From Candidatus Peregrinibacteria bacterium (lineage in GTDB: Bacteria; Patescibacteriota; Gracilibacteria; UBA1369; 2-02-FULL-48-14), in assembly GCA_018658105.1 (NCBI GenBank), contig JABHVW010000004.1:168185-232184 (forward strand): a DNA stretch of 64,000 nucleotides, read 5' to 3'. Positions within the stretch are counted from its first letter, which is position 1, and each line of letters begins with the position of its first letter. The notes under the pieces are model-generated. The model saw only the letters and a program-made list of their open reading frames with translations, did no database searches and was not told where the DNA came from. The position numbers and the translations under genes were made by a program. Below are positions 59,801 to 64,000 of this stretch, in pieces.

Positions 59801-60690
59801 TTGAAACCTGCCTCTTCTTCAAAAGCAGTTGGCATGAAAACAACATGCCGCTCTCCACTCACTTCGACTTTAAAATCAATCGAATCATCACTTTCCTTTG
59901 CAGTAACAGGGGTAAATGAAATCTCACCTCCATCCTCTTTTGGGAATGTAGCCCAAGCCTCCCATTTCTTCTCCTCTTCAATCGGCTTGTACTCAATCCT
60001 TTCCCCATTCAGCTCAAATGTAGACAAAAGCGGTTTCTCAAAATATGTAGAAGCATGCTCAAGAATAAGCTGCAACTCAGCATCGAGCAGGTCGGCCTCT
60101 TCTTTTTTGCTAATGATTAGATCAACAGAACTACTTTGCAACTCTATCGATAAATTCAATTCAGCCTGCTCAGCTTCCATCACAGTCAATTTCTCCTTCT
60201 CTTCAGCTTTTTCTTCACCTTCCAATCTCCCCACAAACTCAGCCTGTTCAGCGATTTCTGCTTCAAGTGTTTCGCTTAAACTCTCTTTCTCTTCAACCCA
60301 ATCTTCAGCTCGAATAGCAGCTTCGCCAACAAAATCGACTCCAGCCTGAACGGCAACATAGTCATCAACAAATTTCTCCACATCAAATGAAATATCTTCT
60401 CTGCCCTCCACAAGCTCAATCAGCTCATCATATGAAAGCTCAAAAGCACCCTTACTATCAGCAATCATATCCATAGCCAGATCAACCATTCTTCCCATTT
60501 CAGCAGGCGCAGCCTCCAAAGGAATACCTTCATCGTCGCCGTCCATCATAATACCAATCACACCACCGTCATCATCGTCACCGCCACCCAGCTCACTCAA
60601 GCCACCTTTAAACAAATTCGCCTCGCTAAAGAAGAAAGCAAGACCCGCAAGAATCAAAAGAAAAAGCAGTATTTTAGGTAGATGGCGCAT
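56875..60690 (-). CDS. Giant acidic repeat protein with three C-terminal SLH domains
   Basis: The 1271-residue protein has an N-terminal membrane helix (ILLFLLILAGLAFFFSEANL), a helical region (about 60-220), and a long Glu-rich body of degenerate repeats. The last three copies, about 73 residues each, share IDFG, FPKKDGGEVTFVPVIVE and IFFPKELIDED. An extremely acidic linker follows (about 990-1070, for example GDDEGEEEEDEELGDSDEEG), then three SLH domains from 1073 (FTDVSGHFSEAY, FPDVHPTDWYYPY, GYQDGTVRPDNFITRGE). It is probably a surface protein bound to cell-wall polymer; calcium binding is an inference. A -10 box ends 7 bases before the ATG. Confidence 0.87.
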   Translation of the reverse strand: MRHLPKILLFLLILAGLAFFFSEANLFKGGLSELGGGDDDDGGVIGIMMDGDDEGIPLEAAPAEMGRMVDLAMDMIADSKGAFELSYDELIELVEGREDISFDVEKFVDDYVAVQAGVDFVGEAAIRAEDWVEEKESLSETLEAEIAEQAEFVGRLEGEEKAEEKEKLTVMEAEQAELNLSIELQSSSVDLIISKKEEADLLDAELQLILEHASTYFEKPLLSTFELNGERIEYKPIEEEKKWEAWATFPKEDGGEISFTPVTAKESDDSIDFKVEVSGERHVVFMPTAFEEEAGFNLDAEIISAERTLNLFEASFEQDDDNDSDSKFTFVVSEEEVKERDFVAVTLPLNENVEIVLESGEKIDFIPATWIKETADPGYNFEVYDKVEVSEKSISVLQFDFSDEEEEKESKWEFELENGGEVSLTPVELLDKGDDFSVKIEGTTALQFVPKDLIDNEEGVIVFGDHKIPFDSEIELEFSLQENFILEKDGREIEFVPVVLEKQEVQIKVELPDKRIVAFIPVEEEEKEERDKYFSVEPLDLTPREKINYEDYHVEIYLPPEEKAPREETYFFNVEKKDFSEEYLIPVKYEEEEKKFDLVLENGKEVVFIPQTFLEEKEEEFSVTITEKQETEIQIIDFGDDDPPEYNFPKQDGGEVSLIPNKIDYFEEFDIQLEPGETVIFFPNDLLEDDDVEIQIVGKDEIPFQRIDFGEKEEPSYDFPKKYGGEVTFVPVIVEEKEFDFDLEKGEKAIFFPKELIDEDEPEMKLVIERENKVPVSLIDFGEEEEKGEYDFPKKDGGEVTFVPVIVEKEDDYGLKIPLDDGGYITFIPKDYEDDEDFPWVVKIPEGEVVEPRTPVLLSVADEPEVHLFCESLALTYEELASDETELEVDIEIIADGEVEELSILPQWFSSAFEKVWVFLASDEEELWNGVLRFETSGSGYFSENDISLSGALNNLSISYYDAAESDVLDIFIVGEDAECGESIVVSKAAPVEVGDEGEEDDEILPLIDEGDEEDEGEGDGEGDDEGEEEEDEELGDSDEEGDGGEIGDGGEEDELVEDGDGDEDEELTDLDVCDEHSFTDVSGHFSEAYITLLYCRNVVNGRTPVKFVPNDNVQIAEVIKMLVLSAGFTTADAVGHGESFPDVHPTDWYYPYVVIAENEGMLDLPAFSRLNPESDADRRQVVVWAARLAEKEYHDWTADDIPWSDLRANDPGAYAFLLAYNDLVYVEGIGWVRVVEGYQDGTVRPDNFITRGEVTTMINRITEAWFDGVW
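58135..58790 (-). repeat. Tandem 219-bp (73-residue) coding repeats
   Basis: Three tandem copies lie within the acidic SLH gene. The DNA around ACAATAACGGGCACAAAAGT recurs 219 bases apart (from about 58270 and 58489) with only a few changes, so duplication is recent. Older, more diverged copies extend toward 59950. Confidence 0.8.
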
Positions 60691-60697
60691 CAGGCAG

Positions 60698-60703
60698 ATT
60701 CTA
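60698..60703 (-). promoter_or_regulatory. Extended -10 box of the acidic SLH gene
   Basis: The minus strand reads TGGTAGAAT, ending 7 bases before the ATG at 60690. The -35 region is weak. A leaderless mRNA is predicted. Confidence 0.5.
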
Positions 60704-60763
60704 CCAGACTAGTGACTATCCAAAAAGCCTAGCTTCTCCACCACATTCTTGTAAAGTATAGCT

Positions 60764-61000
60764 ATGAACAAGAACAGCCAGCGCGGTTTCGCCCAAACCA
60801 TAGGAGCAGTTTTCGCAATCATTCAAGGAATGTTCGATATTATCTTCGACTACTTTTTCAAGTTAATGAAGAAAGCATCAAAAGAAAAAAAGGCCGACAC
60901 CGAAGGTCTAAAATTCTTCAAAAAGATCGGCGGCTTCATCGGCGAACTCGGCCAATCCTACTACGAAACCTACGAAGAAATTAAAAGGCGAAAGAAGTAG
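60764..61000 (+). CDS. Small hypothetical protein (78 residues)
   Basis: The protein starts MNKNSQRGFAQTIGAVFAII, followed by an amphipathic or membrane-associated helix (GMFDIIFDYFFKLMKKASKE) and a charged second half ending KRRKK. It is divergent from the acidic SLH gene. A TAAAGT-like -10 ends 6 bases before the ATG. No family is recognised; a membrane-surface role is inferred from the helix. Confidence 0.6.
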   Translation: MNKNSQRGFAQTIGAVFAIIQGMFDIIFDYFFKLMKKASKEKKADTEGLKFFKKIGGFIGELGQSYYETYEEIKRRKK

Positions 61001-61136
61001 TCCAATCAACCAATCGGGTTAACCCGGTAAACTCGATTGAAGCAGTGGTCTATTAAATATTCTGTTTGTATTGATAGTTTTCTGTTAGTAAAACTGACAT
61101 TAGTGCTGCTCAAGGGGCTCCTCACAGATGTCACCA

Positions 61137-61226
61137 CTACAACTGGATCCCAGCGCTTACACTTGTACGGGCTCCACGAGCTTCAAGAAAATCATCAACA
61201 GCCAGGCGGTAATCTTCCAAAGACAT
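61137..61226 (-). CDS. Doubtful 29-residue open frame or gene remnant
   Basis: An ATG at 61226 opens MSLEDYRLAVDDFLEARGAR plus nine residues, then TAG. The composition is protein-like, but it is very short and no promoter was seen on this strand. It could be a micropeptide or a leftover from a longer gene. Confidence 0.2.
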   Translation of the reverse strand: MSLEDYRLAVDDFLEARGARTSVSAGIQL

Positions 61227-61313
61227 AATACTAAAATTCATAAATAGAGTGCATTTAACATCAATTCGGCAATTCTGTCAAATAGCCACAGAAAAGTCAC
61301 CCTCAGGGCAATC

Positions 61314-61343
61314 ATTGACTAATGTCAATTAGCATGTTATAAA
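61314..61343 (+). promoter_or_regulatory. Promoter of the 61371 gene with overlapping palindrome
   Basis: TTGACT (61315-61320), a 17-base spacer and TATAAA (61338-61343). The -35 is inside the inverted repeat ATTGAC-TAAT-GTCAAT (61314-61329), a possible operator. Confidence 0.6.
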
Positions 61344-61370
61344 ATAGTCTATAATATAACAAGTCAAAAT

Positions 61371-61733
61371 ATGTCAGCATTGAGTAGCGGTCCAAAACAG
61401 CAAGATCAAGCGGTAGAGAAGCCCCAAGACGGATACACACATTTAACTGTTGAGGCAGCGAAAACGGCAATCCCTGAATTTGGAGTGCCTTATCTCATCG
61501 GCCCTTGGCCTAATGCTAAAGGAGATATCTATGTTGCAGCTCAATTATTTGGTGACCCTAAGCAGTTTCAATATTGCGTGTGGCATAGGACTTCAGAAGA
61601 GGATCAAGTCCTGACTCCTGTTCCAGAAAGCACTTTCTATGGCGGGGACAATACCAGTTTTTCTGTAGATTTCATTGGGAGTCAGGCTGGAGAAATTGCA
61701 TCTGGTCCTGCAAACCCAATGTCGCTTGCTTAA
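61371..61733 (+). CDS. Hypothetical protein (120 residues)
   Basis: I do not recognise this soluble protein. It begins MSALSSGPKQQDQAVEKPQD and has a compact alternating region (YIGPWP-like turn at GVPYLIGPWPNAKGDIYVAA, then QFQYCVWHRTSEEDQ). It sits behind a good promoter with an operator-like palindrome. The frame continues, after the stop codon, into the short repeat that also flanks the TA module on its other side, so the present C-terminus may be a rearrangement junction (inference). Confidence 0.62.
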   Translation: MSALSSGPKQQDQAVEKPQDGYTHLTVEAAKTAIPEFGVPYLIGPWPNAKGDIYVAAQLFGDPKQFQYCVWHRTSEEDQVLTPVPESTFYGGDNTSFSVDFIGSQAGEIASGPANPMSLA

Positions 61734-61736
61734 CAG

Positions 61737-61790
61737 GCTAACTCTATGAAAAGAGGCATGCGTGGGAATAGGTTTAATTCCGAATTACTT
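61737..61790 (+). repeat. Direct repeat copy 1, left of the third TA module
   Basis: About 50 bases resemble 62519-62567. Read on the plus strand this copy encodes KRGMRGNRFNSEL, and the other copy encodes KRGMRGNRFYSEL. It begins in frame four bases after the stop of the 61371 gene. Confidence 0.65.
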
Positions 61791-62066
61791 CCCAAACAAC
61801 TCACTGTGACTACCCATTCTGAATAATAGTAAGGTCAAGACTTCTTCATCTTTTGAGTAAATAAGGAGCAAATCTGGCTCTAAATGACATTCACGAAACT
61901 TCTTATGGTCACCTTTAAGTTGATGATCTCTGTATTTCGCCGACAACTTCTTATTAGCGGCAAGGTGATTAACAATTTTATGAAAATGCTCTATATCAAA
62001 ACGCCCGGAACGTGCCAAACGCTTAAAATCCTTCTTAAAACGACTAGAAGTGCTAATTTCATACAT
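61785..62066 (-). CDS. YafQ/RelE-family toxin
   Basis: The 93-residue protein matches YafQ-type interferases: YEISTSSRFKKDFKRLARSG, IVNHLAANKKLSAKYRDHQL, KKFRECHLEPDLLLIYSKDE and a LLLFRMGSHSELFGK end with the conserved His. YafQ cuts mRNA on the ribosome. Its start lies 2 bases after the antitoxin gene stop. Confidence 0.92.
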   Translation of the reverse strand: MYEISTSSRFKKDFKRLARSGRFDIEHFHKIVNHLAANKKLSAKYRDHQLKGDHKKFRECHLEPDLLLIYSKDEEVLTLLLFRMGSHSELFGK

Positions 62067-62068
62067 AG

Positions 62069-62350
62069 CTATTTTAGAAGGTCACTTGTTAATTCTTCAG
62101 CAGAGGAATATAGCTTAGCCTTGCCACTTTTAATATCCGCAACAAGCTTTTTTTTCTCAGCAAGCAACTTAGCCCCTTCCTCATATGTGAATCCATTAGC
62201 AGTTTTTATTGGGAAAGGAATAGTTTTGGTGATCACAACCTGCTGCAAAAAAAGCTTAATAGCCCCACTCATATCCAGCCCCATTTCCTTTAGTGTTTTC
62301 TGAGCCTTCTTTTTAAGTTTCTCATCAGTGCGAATATTGATAGTAGTCAT
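62069..62350 (-). CDS. RelB/DinJ-family antitoxin
   Basis: From ATG 62350 the 93-residue protein reads MTTINIRTDEKLKKKAQKTL, then KEMGLDMSGAIKLFLQQVVI, the DinJ/RelB ribbon-helix-helix. An upstream frame extension to 62422 runs over the promoter and is rejected. It precedes the toxin gene and probably represses the shared promoter at the GTGCGCAC palindrome. Confidence 0.92.
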   Translation of the reverse strand: MTTINIRTDEKLKKKAQKTLKEMGLDMSGAIKLFLQQVVITKTIPFPIKTANGFTYEEGAKLLAEKKKLVADIKSGKAKLYSSAEELTSDLLK

Positions 62351-62374
62351 AGTGAAAAATAATGATACAAAGCA

Positions 62375-62403
62375 ATTATACCAAAACGTGCGCACAATGT
62401 AAA
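62375..62403 (-). promoter_or_regulatory. Promoter/operator of the DinJ-YafQ-type module
   Basis: TTTACA (62398-62403), a 17-base spacer and TATAAT (62375-62380) with TGG before the -10. The spacer contains the perfect palindrome GTGCGCAC (62388-62395), a good operator candidate. Confidence 0.72.
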
Positions 62404-62484
62404 GACGATGGTAGCCAAGCACGGAAAGGTTGCTAGAGCTTGCGATGAGTAACGACCATAGGGAGAAAAGGAGTCGGAAGAAAT

Positions 62485-62501
62485 AGTACGCAGCGCGTAC
62501 T
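62485..62501. repeat. Short perfect hairpin
   Basis: AGTACGC-AGC-GCGTACT forms a 7-bp stem with a 3-base loop, followed on the plus strand by TTTAC. It lies between the TA promoter and repeat copy 2. Confidence 0.55.
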
Positions 62502-62518
62502 TTTACATCACCATGAAA

Positions 62519-62567
62519 GCTAACCTGAAAAGGGGCATGAGGGGGAATCGGTTTTATTCAGAACTCC
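62519..62567 (+). repeat. Direct repeat copy 2, right of the third TA module
   Basis: It matches 61737-61790 imperfectly, starting from the shared GCTAAC. The two copies are about 780 bases apart and bracket the toxin-antitoxin genes. Confidence 0.65.
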
Positions 62568-62582
62568 AAGCGCTTGAGGGTA

Positions 62583-63737
62583 CTAGCCCCTTGCCCAAAG
62601 GACTGCACCAAAAGCAGGATCTCTCCTATTTCTGTCCAATTCAACTGGGAATGTAGTCTGAAGGTGAGCATTATAAATATTTGGCTCCCATCTCTCCTTT
62701 ATCCCAAGGCCTGAATCATATTCGACCCAGTGGCATTTGGGTGGTTTACGTTCTGCTGAGAGATGTCTAATCGCAGAAAACCAATTAGCAGTTCCATCTC
62801 TAGAAGTAATCGCACTCACAGTATGGCCATGTGGTTCAACATAGGGGCTTCCAGTAACTGCTTCAACAGCTGCAACTGCGCCTGTTTTTTCACGTGTTCC
62901 CACGTGGACAGGTAAATATAAGCCTCGTCCAAATATTGCACTAGCCAATTCAAGTGGATTTGCCCATCTCCCTGTCTCAAGCCTAAGCAGTTCAGCATGT
63001 GGACGAAGCATCAAAGTGCCTCTATCGATCCTATCAGGATCAAGTTCATCAAGAACGCACCAGTCTTCCCCACCCATAACCCGATCCAGGTAAGGCATAT
63101 CATTATAGTTTGGGTCACCTCCACATGATCCACGAGAACTCTCACCCCAATCAAAAAAGTCTGAAAACCACAGATTCGTCCATCTTGCACCAATAACCCT
63201 TGAAGCTCTTTGTACAATCCCAAGCGCACCATCGGGAAAAACTCCAACTAAAGATCCACCTCCAGGTAATTTACTTGCTTGTCTTAAAAGTCGAAGACCA
63301 TTGTCAAACAATCTCGAGCGAACAGATGGCCAATCCATTCCGGCTCTCGGGTCATCGGCCAACTCACGTTTATAGGTGGAGGATGTTTTATCATCTGCTA
63401 TCTGTACAATACCTCCACGATAATCCGCCTTAATCCCTTCAAAAACTTCTCTTAATTCGGCATCAGTGGGAGCACGACGCTCATCATCAGAGGCAGCTGA
63501 TAGGCTAGTTACAAGATGTGGAATTTCCTCATGTGCACCAGTGTCAACTGACATATTAGTTAAATGATTTGCAATTTGCCCGTCTAAAAGTACCGCTCTC
63601 ACACGTTGCTCATACCTTCCTATTTGGTTTTCTAGGTCGGCACGTTCACACAATTTAGTCCTCAAAAGATCTGCTTCATCTAGAGGTCTACGATTATCAA
63701 CTCGAAGTGTAGAAATATCTTCTATAGATTTAGTCAC
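62583..63737 (-). CDS. Hypothetical protein
   Basis: I do not recognise this 384-residue protein. It starts at a GTG (MTKSIEDISTLRVDNRRPLD), looks soluble, and has a Cys/Trp-rich middle (WSDFFDWGESSRGSCGGDPN region) and an aromatic-rich end (KCHWVEYDSGLGIKERWEPN). There is no membrane segment. It is another solitary gene behind a TTGACT-17-TATTGT promoter. Confidence 0.7.
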   Translation of the reverse strand: MTKSIEDISTLRVDNRRPLDEADLLRTKLCERADLENQIGRYEQRVRAVLLDGQIANHLTNMSVDTGAHEEIPHLVTSLSAASDDERRAPTDAELREVFEGIKADYRGGIVQIADDKTSSTYKRELADDPRAGMDWPSVRSRLFDNGLRLLRQASKLPGGGSLVGVFPDGALGIVQRASRVIGARWTNLWFSDFFDWGESSRGSCGGDPNYNDMPYLDRVMGGEDWCVLDELDPDRIDRGTLMLRPHAELLRLETGRWANPLELASAIFGRGLYLPVHVGTREKTGAVAAVEAVTGSPYVEPHGHTVSAITSRDGTANWFSAIRHLSAERKPPKCHWVEYDSGLGIKERWEPNIYNAHLQTTFPVELDRNRRDPAFGAVLWARG

Positions 63738-63764
63738 TTGATTATCTCATCAAATAAGGCTCTC

Positions 63765-63793
63765 ACAATATAATAAAAGCTACCTTTAGTCAA
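63765..63793 (-). promoter_or_regulatory. Predicted promoter of the 62583-63737 gene
   Basis: TTGACT (63788-63793), a 17-base spacer and TATTGT (63765-63770) on the minus strand. Leader about 20 bases. Confidence 0.6.
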
Positions 63794-63817
63794 GATAGCA
63801 ATATTGAGAAGAACGAA

Positions 63818-63894
63818 TGGTCGGGGTTACAGGGCTCGAACCTGTGACCTCTCGCTCCCAAAGCGAGCGCGCTAGCCAACTGCGCCAAACCCCG
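63818..63894 (-). tRNA. tRNA-Pro (anticodon TGG)
   Basis: On the minus strand the acceptor CGGGGTT pairs with AACCCCG, the anticodon stem CTCGC/GCGAG encloses TTTGGGA with TGG, and the T-loop reads GTTCGAGCC. Discriminator A and an encoded CCA follow. All arms fold without mismatches. Confidence 0.96.
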
Positions 63895-63937
63895 ACAGGG
63901 GTTGCTTCAATGTAGAATCACACTGAAAACACGCTGG

Positions 63938-63967
63938 AGTATATGCGAAAACACTAGTCCAGGTCAA
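63938..63967 (-). promoter_or_regulatory. Predicted promoter of tRNA-Pro
   Basis: TTGACC (63962-63967), an 18-base spacer and TATACT (63938-63943), about 44 bases upstream of the tRNA 5' end. Confidence 0.6.
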
Positions 63968-64000
63968 TCTTAAGCGAGCATTGACCCATCATTCGGAGCC

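Larger units (their letters stand above)
61001..61370. other. 370-base intergenic region
   Basis: This stretch contains an inverted repeat after the 60764 gene (CAATCG 61011-61016 with CGATTG 61034-61039, enclosing the palindrome CGGGTTAACCCG), a doubtful 29-codon frame at 61137-61226 on the minus strand, and the promoter of the 61371 gene. Otherwise I see nothing. Confidence 0.5.

Noticed and set aside
1..64000. Recoded UGA (glycine) as in Absconditabacteria/Gracilibacteria
   Set aside because: TGA ends recognised genes at proper family lengths, for example murF and the YtxH-like gene, and lies just upstream of the IF-3 start.
1..64000. CRISPR array, rRNA operon, transposase or prophage genes
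   Set aside because: None seen; the only repeats are the short ones listed, and no integrase, transposase or phage structural motif was found.

Overview
The window looks like a chromosome segment of a Candidate Phyla Radiation (Patescibacteria) bacterium, most like the Peregrinibacteria. This is inferred from gene content, not from a marker tree. Supporting signs are the CPR-typical DUF4012, VanW, DUF721/DciA and VirB2-like proteins, S-layer proteins with C-terminal SLH domains, a shortened MurF, and a retained MEP isoprenoid pathway, which most CPR lineages lack. TGA ends many reading frames, so the code is the standard bacterial one and not the UGA-glycine code of Absconditabacteria/Gracilibacteria. 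Genes are tightly packed on both strands, with many 1-8 bp overlaps, stop codons that abut or overlap between convergent genes, and few Shine-Dalgarno sequences.

Layout. 1-3.3 kb: start of ftsA, a large basic orphan protein, a hairpin repeat and a 5'-3' exonuclease. 3.4-9.4 kb: a MazF-type toxin-antitoxin pair, orphan genes, and a leftward run of glycosyltransferase, dciA, rpsP, khpA and a VirB2-like protein. 9.5-12.7 kb: tRNA-Asp, a PH-domain membrane protein, and a compact extracytosolic flavin module (ApbE, FMN-binding lipoprotein, RnfD/NqrB-like membrane protein). 13-20 kb: rightward genes for a cobalamin adenosyltransferase, ribosome hibernation factor, cysteine desulfurase, RNase Y, YtxH-like protein, cation/proton antiporter and VanW protein. 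20-25 kb: leftward murF-holB-TPR, an orphan gene, and infC-rpmI-rplT. 25-29 kb: a MEP cluster (ispG, dxr, fused ispDF, ispE). 29-38.7 kb: leftward genes for a Rel enzyme with a four-helix membrane tail, recR, carB, comM, a RelBE-type pair, yraN and a lipoprotein. 39-48.5 kb: rightward dnaB, lysS, an orphan gene, then DUF4012-guaA-folE-orphan. 48.4-52 kb: murI, a K+ channel, a membrane-tethered HTH protein, ybeY and small membrane proteins. 52-60.7 kb: two S-layer-type proteins flanking a DUF1615-like cell-wall hydrolase candidate. 60.7-64 kb: small genes, a third toxin-antitoxin pair between short direct repeats, an orphan gene and tRNA-Pro.

Two regulatory themes can be read from the sequence. 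First, many housekeeping genes have a -10 box ending only 6-9 bases before the start codon, which predicts leaderless or nearly leaderless mRNAs. Second, most unrecognised large genes stand alone, each behind its own near-consensus TTGAC(A/T)-N15-17-TATAAT-like promoter and with a short leader.

The most noteworthy systems are the minimal flavinylation module at 10.4-12.7 kb, the membrane-anchored (p)ppGpp synthetase/hydrolase at 29-31.5 kb, the tail-anchored DNA-binding protein at 50.3 kb, the very acidic 73-residue-repeat SLH protein at 57-60.7 kb, and the divergent IspDF fusion.
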